A stretch of DNA of 64,000 nt from Nematostella vectensis (Eukaryota > Cnidaria > Anthozoa > Actiniaria > Edwardsiidae): assembly GCF_932526225.1 (NCBI RefSeq), contig NC_064048.1, positions 13,649,665 to 13,713,664 on the forward strand. The letters run 5' to 3'. The position numbers and the translations under genes were made by a program. Each line of letters begins with the position of its first letter. The stretch's first letter is position 1. Positions 23,301 to 37,796 of the stretch are shown here, piece by piece. The notes below the pieces were generated by a model. It was given only the letters and a program-made list of their open reading frames with translations. It did not search any database and was not told where the DNA came from.

Positions 23301-24157
23301 AATTATTTTTAATACTATTGGTATCGTAAACTATCCCAAGCAAAGTCACCATGGGACTGGAGGTTACATTCGGGAAAAGTTTCAGGGTTACATTTGGGAA
23401 TTTGTTTTACGAGTGTAACCTCAAAAAGGTTACAATCGATAATTTGTTTTCCGAATGTAAATTCCAAAAAGTAACATTAGGAAAAATAAAACAGTATACT
23501 CGGAAAAAAAAGGTATATCAATCTATCGAGCGCTATGCTCTATGTTAGAATCTACTTAATCAAGTTATCCAAGGAATCTAGTTAGTTCTTGTGTGCATAA
23601 AATATGTACAGGATCCTGAACAAAGCATGAGCACATCAAAGATGCTGAGAGTACATAAAAATGTCCCTATACCTTCTTTTTATGTCATGACACAACAAGA
23701 ACAGTATAATTGAGTATCGATATTTTTTAAAAAAAAATTAAGGAAAAAAAATAGGCTATCAGCGGGAATCGAACCCGGGTCGCTGCGTTAGTAGTCAAGT
23801 GCCCGCAACGAAAGACTAACGTGGCATTGCTGAAGGGAATTGTAATGAAAATTACTTTTAATACTATTGGTATCGTAAACTATCCCAAGCAAAGTCACCA
23901 TCGGACTGGAGGTTACATTCGGGAAAAGCTTCAGGGTTACATTCGGGAATTTGTTTTACGAGTGTAACCTCCAAAAGGTTACAATCGATATTTTTTTTCC
24001 GAATGTAAATTTCAAAAAGTAACATTAGGAAAAATAAAACAGTATACTCGGAAAAAAAGGTATATCAATCTATCAAGCGCTATGCTCTATGTTTGAATGT
24101 ACTTAATCAAGTTATCCAAGGAATCTAGTTAGTTCTTGTGTGCATAAAATATGTACA
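20335..24157. repeat. Array segment, monomers 38-44, similar to 2865-6685
   Basis: Anchors at 20335, 20882, 21428, 21976, 22520, 23063 and 23611. From 20882 it follows 3412-6685 in class order, 32 monomers apart, including the rare CCATGGGACTGG (5878 and 23350). The monomer at 20335 has TACCTTCCTTTTATG and TTCATACTATTGG, shared with 47081 and 50354. Confidence 0.78.
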
Positions 24158-25249
24158 GGATCCTGAACAAAGCATGAGCACATCAAAGATGCTGAGAGTA
24201 CATAAAAATGTCCCTATACCTTCTTTTTATGTCATGACACACCAAGAACAGTATAATTAAGTATCGATATTTAAAAAAAAAAATAAAGAAAAAAAAATAG
24301 GCTATCAGCGGGAATCGAACCCGGGTCGCTGCGGTAGAAGTCAAGAGCACGCAACGAAAGACTAACGTGGCATTGCTGAATCGAATTGTAATGAAAATTA
24401 TTTTTAATACTATTGGTATCGTAAACTATCCCAAGCAAAGTCACCATCGGACTGGAGGTTACATTCGGGAAAAGCTTCAGGGTTACATTCGGGAATTTGT
24501 TTTACGAGTGTAACCTCCAAAAGGTTACAATCGATATTTTTTTTCCGAATGTAAATTTCAAAAAGTAACATTAGGAAAAATAAAACAGTATACTCGGAAA
24601 AAAAGGTATATCAATCTATCAAGCGCTATGCTCTATGTTTGAATGTACTTAATCAAGTTATCCAAGGAATCTAGTTAGTTCTTGTGTGCATAAAATATGT
24701 ACAGGATCCTGAACAAAGCATGAGCACATCAAAGATGCTGAGAGTACATAAAAATGTCCCTATACCTTCTTTTTATGTCATGACACACCAAGAACAGTAT
24801 AATTAAGTATCGATATTTAAAAAAAAAAATAAAGAAAAAAAAATAGGCTATCAGCGGGAATCGAACCCGGGTCGCTGCGGTAGAAGTCAAGAGCACGCAA
24901 CGAAAGACTAACGTGGCATTGCTGAATCGAATTGTAATGAAAATTATTTTTAATACTATTGGTATCGTAAACTATCCCAAGCAAAGTCACCATCGGACTG
25001 GAGGTTACATTCGGGAAAAGCTTCAGGGTTACATTCGGGAATTTGTTTTACGAGTGTAACCTCCAAAAGGTTACAATCGATATTTTTTTTCCGAATGTAA
25101 ATTTCAAAAAGTAACATTAGGAAAAATAAAACAGTATACTCGGAAAAAAAGGTATATCAATCTATCAAGCGCTATGCTCTATGTTTGAATGTAATTAATC
25201 AAGTTATCCAAGGAATCTAGTTAGTTTTTGTGTGCATAAAATATGTACA
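24158..25249. repeat. Tandem single-monomer duplication, monomers 45-46
   Basis: Anchors at 24158 and 24704. Both monomers are 546 bp and differ by only a couple of bases that I can see (GTACTTAATC against GTAATTAATC, TTCTTGTG against TTTTTGTG). This is the smallest amplification step in the window and looks recent. Confidence 0.82.
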
Positions 25250-27431
25250 GGATCCTGAACAAAGCATGAGCACATCAAAGATGCTGAGAGTACATAAAAA
25301 TGTCCCTATACCTTCTTTTTATGTCATGACACACCAAGAACAGTATAATTAAGTATCGATATTTAAAAAAAAAATAAAGAAAAAAAAATAGGCTATCATC
25401 GGGAATCGAACCCGGGTCGCTGCGGTAGAAGTCAAGAGCACGCAACGAAAGACTAACGTGGCATTGCTGAATCGAATTGTAATGAAAATTATTTTTAATA
25501 CTATTGGTATCGTAAACTATCCCAAGCAAAGTCACCATCGGACTGGAGGTTACATTCGGGAAAAGCTTCAGGGTTACATTCGGGAATTTGTTTTACGAGT
25601 GTAACCTCCAAAAGGTTACAATCGATAATTTTTTTCCGAATGTAAATTCCAAAAAGTAACATTAGGAAAAATTAAACAGTATACTCGGAAAAAAAGGTAT
25701 ATCAATCTATCGAGCGCTATGCTCTATGTTAGAATCTACTTAATCAAGTTATCCAAGGAATCTAGTTAGTTCTTGTGTGCATAAAATATGTACAGGATCC
25801 TGAACAAAGAATGAGCACATCAAAGATGCTGAGAGTACATAAAAATATCCCTATACCTTCTTTTTATGTCATGACACACCAAGAACAGTATAATTAAGTA
25901 TCGATATTTAAAAAAAAAAATAAAGAAAAAAAAATAGACTATCAGCGGGAATCGAACCCGGGTCGCTGCGTTAGTAGTTAAATGCCCGCAACGAAAGACT
26001 AACGTGGCATTGCTGAAGGGAATTGTAATGAAAATTACTTTTAATACTATTGGTATCATAAACTATCCCAAGCAAAGTCACCATCGGACTGGAGGTTACA
26101 TTCGGGAAAAGCTTCAGGGTTACATTCGGGAATTTGTTTTACGAGTGTAACCTCCAAAAGGTTACAATCGATATTTTTTTTCCGAATGTAAATTTCAAAA
26201 AGTAACATTAGGAAAAATAAAACAGTATACTCGGAAAAAAAGGTATATCAATCTATCAAGCGCTATGCTCTATGTTTGAATGTACTTAATCAAGTTATCC
26301 AAGGAATCTAGTTAGTTTTTGTGTGCATAAAATATGTACAGGATCCTGAACAAAGCATGAGCACATCAAAGATGCTGAGAGTACATAAAAATGTCCCTAT
26401 ACCTTCTTTTTATGTCATGACACACCAAGAACAGTATAATTAAGTATCGATATTTAAAAAAAAAATAAAGAAAAAAAAATAGGCTATCATCGGGAATCGA
26501 ACCCGGGTCGCTGCGGTAGAAGTCAAGAGCACGCAACGAAAGACTAACGTGGCATTGCTGAATCGAATTGTAATGAAAATTATTTTTAATACTATTGGTA
26601 TCGTAAACTATCCCAAGCAAAGTCACCATCGGACTGGAGGTTACATTCGGGAAAAGCTTCAGGGTTACATTCGGGAATTTGTTTTACGAGTGTAACCTCC
26701 AAAAGGTTACAATCGATAATTTTTTTCCGAATGTAAATTCCAAAAAGTAACATTAGGAAAAATTAAACAGTATACTCGGAAAAAAAGGTATATCAATCTA
26801 TCGAGCGCTATGCTCTATGTTAGAATCTACTTAATCAAGTTATCCAAGGAATCTAGTTAGTTCTTGTGTGCATAAAATATGTACAGGATCCTGAACAAAG
26901 AATGAGCACATCAAAGATGCTGAGAGTACATAAAAATATCCCTATACCTTCTTTTTATGTCATGACACACCAAGAACAGTATAATTAAGTATCGATATTT
27001 AAAAAAAAAAATAAAGAAAAAAAAATAGACTATCAGCGGGAATCGAACCCGGGTCGCTGCGTTAGTAGTTAAATGCCCGCAACGAAAGACTAACGTGGCA
27101 TTGCTGAAGGGAATTGTAATGAAAATTACTTTTAATACTATTGGTATCGTAAACTATCCCAAGCAAAGTCACTATCGGACTGGAGGTTACATTCGGGAAA
27201 AGCTTCAGGGTTACATTCGGGAATATGTTTTACGAGTGTAACCTCCAAAAGGTTACAATCGATTTTTTTTTTCCGAATGTAAATTCCAAAAAGTAACATT
27301 AGGAAAAATTAAACAGTATACTCGGAAAAAAAGGTATAATAATCTATCGAGCGCTATGCTCTAAGTTAGAATCTACTTAATCAAGTTATCCAAGGAATCT
27401 AGTTAGTTCTTGTGTGCATAAAATATGTACA
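25250..27431. repeat. Adjacent dimer duplication (2 x 1091 bp), monomers 47-50
   Basis: Anchors at 25250, 25795, 26341 and 26886. Units 25250-26340 and 26341-27431 are both 1091 bp. Both first monomers carry the rare GGCTATCATCGGG. The second monomers match in their left part. The one at 25795 then switches to another class (CACCATCGG, GGAATTTG, AAATTTCAAAAAG, TCAAGCGC), so it is chimeric. Confidence 0.82.
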
Positions 27432-29062
27432 GGATCCTGAACAAAGCATGAGCACATCAAAGATGCTGAGAGTACATAAAAATGTCCATATACCTTCTTT
27501 TTATGTCATGACACACCAAGAACAGTATAATTAAGTATCGATATTTAAAAAAAATAAAGAAAAAAATATAGGCTGTCAGCGGAAATCGAACCCGGGTCGC
27601 TGCGTTAGTAGTCAAGTGCCCGCAACGAAAGACTAACGTGGCATTGCTGAAGGGAATGGTAATGAAAATTACTTTTAATACTATTGGTATCGTAAATAAT
27701 CCCAAGCAAAGTCACCATCGGACTGGAGGTTACATTCGGGAAAAGCTTCAGGGTTACTTTCGGGAATTTGTTTTACGAGTCTAACCTCCAAAAGGTTACA
27801 ATCGATATTTTTTTTTCCGAATGTAAATTCCAAAAAGTAACATTAGGAAAAATTAAACAGTATACTCGGAAAAAAAGGTATAATAATCTATCGAGCGCTA
27901 TGCTCTAAGTTAGAATCTACTTAATCAAGTTATCCAAGGAATCTAGTTAGTTCTTGTGTGCATAAAATATGTACAGGATCCTGAACAAAGCATGAGCACA
28001 TCAAAGATGCTGAGAGTACATAAAAATGTCCATATACCTTCTTTTTATGTCATGACACACCAAGAACAGTATAATTAAGTATCGATATTTAAAAAAAAAT
28101 AAAGAAAAAAAATAGGCTGTCAGCGGAAATCGAACCCGGGTCGCTGCGTTAGTAGTCAAGTGCCCGCAACGAAAGACTAACGTGGCATTGCTGAAGGGAA
28201 TTGTAATGAAAATTACTTTTAATACTATTGGTATCGTAAACTATCCCAAGCAAAGTCACCATCGGACTGGAGGTTACATTCGGGAAAAGCTTCATGGTTA
28301 CATTCGGGAATTTGTTTTACGAGTGTAACCTGCAAAAGGTTACAATCGATATTTTTTTTTCCGAATGTAAATTCCAAAAAGTAACATTAGGAAAAATAAA
28401 ACAGTATACTCGGAAAAAAAGGTATATCAATCTATCGAGCGCTATGCTCTATGTTAGAATCTACTTAATCAAGTTATCCAAGGAATCTAGTTAGTTCTTG
28501 TGTGCATAAAATATATACAGGATCCTGAAAAAAGCATGAGCACATCAAAGATGCTGAGAGTACATAAAAATGTCCCTATACCTTCTTTTTATGTCATGAC
28601 ACACCAAGAACAGTATTATTAAGTATCAATATTTAAAAAAAAATAAAGAAAAAAATAGGCTATCAGCGGGAATCGAACCCGGGTCGCTGCGTTAGTAGTC
28701 AAGTGCCCGCAACGAAAGACTAACGTGGCATTGCTGAAGGGAATTGCAATGAAAATTACTTTTAATACTATTGGTATTGTAAACTATGCCAAGCAAAGTC
28801 ACCATCGGACTGGAGGTTACATTCGGGAAAAGCTTCAGGGTTACATTCGGGAATTTGTTTTACGAGTGTAACCTCCAAAAGGTTACAATTGATATTTTTT
28901 TTTCCGAATGTAAATTCCAAAAAGTAACATTAGGAAAAATAAAACAGTATACTCGGAAAAAAAGGTATATCAATCTATCGAGCGCTATGCTCTAAGTTAG
29001 AATCTACTTAATCAAGTTATCCAAGGAATCTAGTTAGTTCTTGTGTGCATAAAATATGTACA
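27432..29062. repeat. Array segment, monomers 51-53
   Basis: Anchors at 27432, 27976 and 28520. The monomer at 27432 closely matches that at 9967, 32 monomers earlier, including AAAATATAGGCTGTC and GTAAATAATCCC. The monomer at 27976 has CTTCATGGTTACATTC, and that at 28520 has AACTATGCCAAGC. Confidence 0.75.
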
Positions 29063-32000
29063 GGATCCTGAACTAAGCATGAGCACATCAAAGATGCTGA
29101 GAGTACATAAAAATGTCCCTATACCTTCTTTTTATGTCATGACACACCAAGAACAGTATAATTAAGTATCGATATTTAAAAAAAAAATAAAGAAAAAAAA
29201 AATAGACTATCAGCGGGAATCGAACCCGGGTCGCTGCGTTAGTAGTCAAGAGCCCGCAACGAAAGACTAACGTGGCATTGCTGAAGGGAATTGTAATGAA
29301 AATTATTTTTAATACTATTGGTATCGTAAACTATCACAAGCAAACTCACCATCGGACTGGAGGTTACATTCGGGAAAAGTTTCAGGGTTACATTCGGGAA
29401 TTTGTTTTACGAGTGTAACCTCAAAAAGGTTACAATCGATAATTTGTTTTCCGAATGTAAATTCCAAAAAGTAACATTAGGAAAAATAAAACAGTATACT
29501 CGGAAAAAAAAGGTATATCAATCTATCGAGCGCTATGCTCTATGTTAGAATCTACTTAATCAAGTTATCCAAGGAATCTAGTTAGTTCTTGTGTGCATAA
29601 AATATGTACAGGATCCTGAACAAAGCATGAGCACATCAAAGATGCTGAGAGTACATAAAAATGTCCATATACCTTCTTTTTATGTCATGACACACCAAGA
29701 ACAGTATAATTAAGTATCGATATTTAAAAAAAAAATAAAGAAAAAAATATAGGCTGTCAGCGGAAATCGAACCCGGGTCGCTGCGTTAGTAGTCAAGTGC
29801 CCGCAACGAAAGACTAACGTGGCATTGCTGAAGGGAATGGTAATGAAAATTACTTTTAATACTATTGGTATCGTAAATAATCCCAAGCAAAGTCACCATC
29901 GGACTGGAGGTTACATTCGGGAAAAGCTTCAGGGTTACTTTCGGGAATTTGTTTTACGAGTCTAACCTCCAAAAGGTTACAATCGATATTTCTTTTTCCG
30001 AATGTAAATTCCAAAAAGTAACATTAGGAAAAATTAAACAGTATACTCGGAAAAAAAGGTATAATAATCTATCGAGCGCTATGCTCTAAGTTAGAATCTA
30101 CTTAATCAAGTTATCCAAGGAATCTAGTTAGTTCTTGTGTGCATAAAATATGTACAGGATCCTGAACAAAGCATGAGCACATCAAAGATGCTGAGAGTAC
30201 ATAAAAATGTCCATATACCTTCTTTTTATGTCATGACACACCAAGAACAGTATAATTAAGTATCGATATTTAAAAAAAAATAAAGAAAAAAAATAGGCTG
30301 TCAGCGGAAATCGAACCCGGGTCGCTGCGTTAGTAGTCAAGTGCCCGCAACGAAAGACTAACGTGGCATTGCTGAAGGGAATTGTAATGAAAATTACTTT
30401 TAATACTATTGGTATCGTAAACTATCCCAAGCAAAGTCACCATCGGACTGGAGGTTACATTCGGGAAAAGCTTCAGGGTTACATTCGGGAATTTGTTTTA
30501 CGAGTGTAACCTGCAAAAGGTTACAATCGATATTTTTTTTTCCGAATGTGAATTCCAAAAAGTAACATTAGGAAAAATAAAACAGTATACTCGGAAAAAA
30601 AGGTATATCAATGTATCGAGCGCTATGCTCTATGTTAGAATCTACTTAATCAAGTTATCCAAGGAATCTAGTTAGTTCTTGTGTGCATAAAATATATACA
30701 GGATCCTGAAAAAAGCATGAGCACATCAAAGATGCTGAGAGTACATAAAAATGTCCCTATACCTTCTTTTTATGTCATGACACACCAAGAACAGTATTAT
30801 TAAGTATCGATATTTAAAAAAAATAAAGAAAAAAATAGGCTATCAGCGGGAATCGAACCCGGGTCGCTGCGTTAGTAGTCAAGTGCCCGCAACGAAAGAC
30901 TAACGTGGCATTGCTGAAGGGAATTGCAATGAAAATTACTTTTAATACTATTGGTATTGTAAACTATCCCAAGCAAAGTCACCATCGGACTGGAGGTTAC
31001 ATTCGGGAAAAGCTTCAGGGTTACATTCGGGAATTTGTTTTACGAGTGTAACCTCCAAAAGGTTACAATTGATATTTTTTTTTCCGAATGTAAATTCCAA
31101 AAAGTAACATTAGGAAAAATAAAACAGTATACTCGGAAAAAAAGGTATATCAATCTATCGAGCGCTATGCTCTAAGTTAGAATCTACTTAATCAAGTTAT
31201 CCAAGGAATCTAGTTAGTTCTTGTGTGCATAAAATATGTACAGGATCCTGAACTGAGCATGAGCACATCAAAGATGCTGAGAGTACATAAAGATGTCCCT
31301 ATACCTTCTTTTTATGTCATGACACACCAAGAACAGTATAATTAAGTATCGATATTTAAAAAAAAAATAAAGAAAAAAAAAATAGACTATCAGCGGGAAT
31401 CGAACCCGGGTCGCTGCGTTAGTAGTCAAGAGCCCGCAACGAAAGACTAACGTGGCATTGCTGAAGGGAATTGTAATGAAAATTATTTTTAATACTATTG
31501 GTATCGTAAACTATCCCAAGCAAAGTCACCATCGGACTGGAGGTTACATTCGGGAAAAGTTTCAGGGTTACATTCGGGAATTTGTTTTACGAGTGTAACC
31601 TCAAAAAGGTTACAATCGATAATTTGTTTTCCGAATGTAAATTCCAAAAAGTAACATTAGGAAAAATAAAACAGTATACTCGGAAAAAAAAGGTATATCA
31701 ATCTATCGAGCGCTATGCTCTATGTTAGAATCTACTTAATCAAGTTATCCAAGGAATCTAGTTAGTTCTTGTGTGCATAAAATATGTACAGGATCCTGAA
31801 CAAAGCATGAGCACATCAAAGATGCTGAGAGTACATAAATATGTCCCTATACCTTCTTTTTATGTCATGACACAACAAGAACAGTATAATTGAGTATCGA
31901 TATTTTTTAAAAAAAAATTAAGGAAAAAAATAGGCTATCAGCGGGAATCGAACCCGGGTCGCTGCGTTAGTAGTCAAGTGCCCGCAACGAAAGACTAACG

Positions 32001-33429
32001 TGGCATTGCTGAAGGGAATTGTAATGAAAATTACTTTTAATACTATTGGTATCGTAAACTATCCCAAGCAAAGTCACCATCGGACTGGAGGTTACATTCG
32101 GGAAAAGCTTCAGGGTTACATTCGGGAATTTGTTTTACGAGTGTAACCTCCAAAAGGTTACACTCGATATTTTTTTTCCGAATGTAAATTTCAAAAAGTA
32201 ACATTAGGAAAAATAAAACAGTATACTCGGAAAAAAAGGTATATCAATCTATCAAGCGCTATGCTCTATGTTAGAATGTACTTAATCAAGTTATCCAAGG
32301 AATCTAGTTAGTTTTTGTGTGCATAAAATATGTACAGGATCCTGAACAAAGCATGAGCACATCAAAGATGCTGAGAGTACATAAAAATGTCCCTATACCT
32401 TCTTTTTATGTCATGACACACCAAGAACAGTATAATTAAGTATCGATATTTAAAAAAAAAATAAAGAAAAAAAAATAGGCTATCAGCGGGAATCGAACCC
32501 GGGTCGCTGCGGTAGAAGTCAAGAGCACGCAACGAAAGACTAACGTGGCATTGCTGAATCGAATTGTAATGAAAATTATTTTTAATACTATTGGTATCGT
32601 AAACTATCCCAAGCAAAGTCACCATCGGACTGGAGGTTACATTCGGGAAAAGCTTCAGGGTTACATTCGGGAATTTGTTTTACGAGTGTAACCTCCAAAA
32701 GGTTACAATCGATAATTTTTTTCCGAATGTAAATTCCAAAAAGTAACATTAGGAAAAATTAAACAGTATACTCGGAAAAAAAGGTATATCAATCTATCGA
32801 GCGCTATGCTCTATGTTAGAATCTACTTAATCAAGTTATCCAAGGAATCTAGTTAGTTCTTGTGTGCATAAAATATGTACAGGATCCTGAACAAAGAATG
32901 AGCACATCAAAGATGCTGAGAGTACATAAAAATATCCCTATACCTTCTTTTTATGTCATGACACACCAAGAACAGTATAATTAAGTATCGATATTTAAAA
33001 AAAAAAATAAAGAAAAAAAAAAATAGACTATCAGCGGGAATCGAACCCGGGTCGCTGCGTTAGTAGTTAAATGCCCGCAACGAAAGACTAACGTGGCATT
33101 GCTGAAGGGAATTGTAATGAAAATTACTTTTAATACTATTGGTATCGTAAACTATCCCAAGCAAAGTCACTATCGGACTGGAGGTTACATTCGGGAAAAG
33201 CTTCAGGGTTACATTCGGGAATATGTTTTACGAGTGTAACCTCCAAAAGGTTACACTCGATATTTTTTTTCCGAATGTAAATTCCAAAAAGTAACATTAG
33301 GAAAAATAAAACAGTATACTCGGAAAAAAAGGTATATCAATCTATCGAGCGCTATGCTCTAAGTTAGAATCTACTTAATCAAGTTATCCAAGGAATCTAG
33401 TTAGTTCTTGTGTGCATAAAATATGTACA
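29063..33429. repeat. 8-monomer higher-order unit, copy 1 (4367 bp)
   Basis: Anchors at 29063, 29611, 30157, 30701, 31243, 31791, 32337 and 32882. Monomer lengths 548, 546, 544, 542, 548, 546, 545, 548 repeat exactly in 33430-37796. Shared rare variants are CAAACTCACC (29342), GAATGTGAATTCC (30544), CTGAACTGAGC (31247), ATAAAGATGTCC (31287) and ATAAATATGTCC (31836). A clear higher-order repeat unit. Confidence 0.88.
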
Positions 33430-36400
33430 GGATCCTGAACTAAGCATGAGCACATCAAAGATGCTGAGAGTACATAAAAATGTCCCTATACCTTCTTTTT
33501 ATGTCATGACACACCAAGAACAGTATAATTAAGTATCGATATTTAAAAAAAAAATAAAGAAAAAAAAAATAGACTATCAGCGGGAATCGAACCCGGGTCG
33601 CTGCGTTAGTAGTCAAGAGCCCGCAACGAAAGACTAACGTGGCATTGCTGAAGGGAATTGTAATGAAAATTATTTTTAATACTATTGGTATCGTAAACTA
33701 TCCCAAGCAAACTCACCATCGGACTGGAGGTTACATTCGGGAAAAGTTTCAGGGTTACATTCGGGAATTTGTTTTACGAGTGTAACCTCAAAAAGGTTAC
33801 AATCGATAATTTGTTTTCCGAATGTAAATTCCAAAAAGTAACATTAGGAAAAATAAAACAGTATACTCGGAAAAAAAAGGTATATCAATCTATCGAGCGC
33901 TATGCTCTATGTTAGAATCTACTTAATCAAGTTATCCAAGGAATCTAGTTAGTTCTTGTGTGCATAAAATATGTACAGGATCCTGAACAAAGCATGAGCA
34001 CATCAAAGATGCTGAGAGTACATAAAAATGTCCATATACCTTCTTTTTATGTCATGACACACCAAGAACAGTATAATTAAGTATCGATATTTAAAAAAAA
34101 AATAAAGAAAAAAATATAGGCTGTCAGCGGAAATCGAACCCGGGTCGCTGCGTTAGTAGTCAAGTGCCCGCAACGAAAGACTAACGTGGCATTGCTGAAG
34201 GGAATGGTAATGAAAATTACTTTTAATACTATTGGTATCGTAAATAATCCCAAGCAAAGTCACCATCGGACTGGAGGTTACATTCGGGAAAAGCTTCAGG
34301 GTTACTTTCGGGAATTTGTTTTACGAGTCTAACCTCCAAAAGGTTACAATCGATATTTCTTTTTCCGAATGTAAATTCCAAAAAGTAACATTAGGAAAAA
34401 TTAAACAGTATACTCGGAAAAAAAGGTATAATAATCTATCGAGCGCTATGCTCTAAGTTAGAATCTACTTAATCAAGTTATCCAAGGAATCTAGTTAGTT
34501 CTTGTGTGCATAAAATATGTACAGGATCCTGAACAAAGCATGAGCACATCAAAGATGCTGAGAGTACATAAAAATGTCCATATACCTTCTTTTTATGTCA
34601 TGACACACCAAGAACAGTATAATTAAGTATCGATATTTAAAAAAAAATAAAGAAAAAAAATAGGCTGTCAGCGGAAATCGAACCCGGGTCGCTGCGTTAG
34701 TAGTCAAGTGCCCGCAACGAAAGACTAACGTGGCATTGCTGAAGGGAATTGTAATGAAAATTACTTTTAATACTATTGGTATCGTAAACTATTCCAAGCA
34801 AAGTCACCATCGGACTGGAGGTTACATTCGGGAAAAGCTTCAGGGTTACATTCGGGAATTTGTTTTACGAGTGTAACCTGCAAAAGGTTACAATCGATAT
34901 TTTTTTTTCCGAATGTGAATTCCAAAAAGTAACATTAGGAAAAATAAAACAGTATACTCGGAAAAAAAGGTATATCAATGTATCGAGCGTTATGCTCTAT
35001 GTTAGAATCTACTTAATCAAGTTATCCAAGGAATCTAGTTAGTTCTTGTGTGCATAAAATATATACAGGATCCTGAAAAAAGCATGAGCACATCAAAGAT
35101 GCTGAGAGTACATAAAAATGTCCCTATACCTTCTTTTTATGTCATGACACACCAAGAACAGTATTATTAAGTATCGATATTTAAAAAAAATAAAGAAAAA
35201 AATAGGCTATCAGCGGGAATCGAACCCGGGTCGCTGCGTTAGTAGTCAAGTGCCCGCAACGAAAGACTAACGTGGCATTGCTGAAGGGAATTGCAATGAA
35301 AATTACTTTTAATACTATTGGTATTGTAAACTATCCCAAGCAAAGTCACCATCGGACTGGAGGTTACATTCGGGAAAAGCTTCAGGGTTACATTCGGGAA
35401 TTTGTTTTACGAGTGTAACCTCCAAAAGGTTACAATTGATATTTTTTTTTCCGAATGTAAATTCCAAAAAGTAACATTAGGAAAAATAAAACAGTATACT
35501 CGGAAAAAAAGGTATATCAATCTATCGAGCGCTATGCTCTAAGTTAGAATCTACTTAATCAAGTTATCCAAGGAATCTAGTTAGTTCTTGTGTGCATAAA
35601 ATATGTACAGGATCCTGAACTGAGCATGAGCACATCAAAGATGCTGAGAGTACATAAAGATGTCCCTATACCTTCTTTTTATGTCATGACACACCAAGAA
35701 CAGTATAATTAAGTATCGATATTTAAAAAAAAAATAAAGAAAAAAAAAATAGACTATCAGCGGGAATCGAACCCGGGTCGCTGCGTTAGTAGTCAAGAGC
35801 CCTCAACGAAAGACTAACGTGGCATTGCTGAAGGGAATTGTAATGAAAATTATTTTTAATACTATTGGTATCGTAAACTATCCCAAGCAAAGTCACCATC
35901 GGACTGGAGGTTACATTCGGGAAAAGTTTCAGGGTTACATTCGGGAATTTGTTTTACGAGTGTAACCTCAAAAAGGTTACAATCGATAATTTGTTTTCCG
36001 AATGTAAATTCCAAAAAGTAACATTAGGAAAAATAAAACAGTATACTCGGAAAAAAAAGGTATATCAATCTATCGAGCGCTATGCTCTATGTTAGAATCT
36101 ACTTAATCAAGTTATCCAAGGAATCTAGTTAGTTCTTGTGTGCATAAAATATGTACAGGATCCTGAACAAAGCATGAGCACATCAAAGATGCTGAGAGTA
36201 CATAAATATGTCCCTATACCTTCTTTTTATGTCATGACACAACAAGAACAGTATAATTGAGTATCGATATTTTTTAAAAAAAAATTAAGGAAAAAAATAG
36301 GCTATCAGCGGGAATCGAACCCGGGTCGCTGCGTTAGTAGTCAAGTGCCCGCAACGAAAGACTAACGTGGCATTGCTGAAGGGAATTGTAATGAAAATTA

Positions 36401-37796
36401 CTTTTAATACTATTGGTATCGTAAACTATCCCAAGCAAAGTCACCATCGGACTGGAGGTTACATTCGGGAAAAGCTTCAGGGTTACATTCGGGAATTTGT
36501 TTTACGAGTGTAACCTCCAAAAGGTTACACTCGATATTTTTTTTCCGAATGTAAATTTCAAAAAGTAACATTAGGAAAAATAAAACAGTATACTCGGAAA
36601 AAAAGGTATATCAATCTATCAAGCGCTATGCTCTATGTTAGAATGTACTTAATCAAGTTATCCAAGGAATCTAGTTAGTTTTTGTGTGCATAAAATATGT
36701 ACAGGATCCTGAACAAAGCATGAGCACATCAAAGATGCTGAGAGTACATAAAAATGTCCCTATACCTTCTTTTTATGTCATGACACACCAAGAACAGTAT
36801 AATTAAGTATCGATATTTAAAAAAAAAATAAAGAAAAAAAAATAGGCTATCAGCGGGAATCGAACCCGGGTCGCTGCGGTAGAAGTCAAGAGCACGCAAC
36901 GAAAGACTAACGTGGCATTGCTGAATCGAATTGTAATGAAAATTATTTTTAATACTATTGGTATCGTAAACTATCCCAAGCAAAGTCACCATCGGACTGG
37001 AGGTTACATTCGGGAAAAGCTTCAGGGTTACATTCGGGAATTTGTTTTACGAGTGTAACCTCCAAAAGGTTACAATCGATAATTTTTTTCCGAATGTAAA
37101 TTCCAAAAAGTAACATTAGGAAAAATTAAACAGTATACTCGGAAAAAAAGGTATATCAATCTATCGAGCGCTATGCTCTATGTTAGAATCTACTTAATCA
37201 AGTTATCCAAGGAATCTAGTTAGTTCTTGTGTGCATAAAATATGTACAGGATCCTGAACAAAGAATGAGCACATCAAAGATGCTGAGAGTACATAAAAAT
37301 ATCCCTATACCTTCTTTTTATGTCATGACACACCAAGAACAGTATAATTAAGTATCGATATTTAAAAAAAAAAATAAAGAAAAAAAAAAATAGACTATCA
37401 GCGGGAATCGAACCCGGGTCGCTGCGTTAGTAGTTAAATGCCCGCAACGAAAGACTAACGTGGCATTGCTGAAGGGAATTGTAATGAAAATTACTTTTAA
37501 TACTATTGGTATCGTAAACTATCCCAAGCAAAGTCACTATCGGACTGGAGGTTACATTCGGGAAAAGCTTCAGGGTTACATTCGGGAATATGTTTTACGA
37601 GTGTAACCTCCAAAAGGTTACACTCGATATTTTTTTTCCGAATGTAAATTTCAAAAAGTAACATTAGGAAAAATAAAACAGTATACTCGGAAAAAAAGGT
37701 ATATCAATCTATCAAGCGCTATGCTCTATGTTAGAATGTACTTAATCAAGTTATCCAAGGAATCTAGTTAGTTTTTGTGTGCATAAAATATGTACA
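33430..37796. repeat. 8-monomer higher-order unit, copy 2 (4367 bp)
   Basis: Anchors at 33430, 33978, 34524, 35068, 35610, 36158, 36704 and 37249. It matches copy 1 with the same lengths and rare variants. Private differences include CCCTCAACG near 35802 (CCCGCAACG in copy 1), CTATTCCAAGC near 34789 and GAGCGTTATGC near 34985. The left end of the last monomer matches, but its right part switches class near 37620. Confidence 0.88.
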
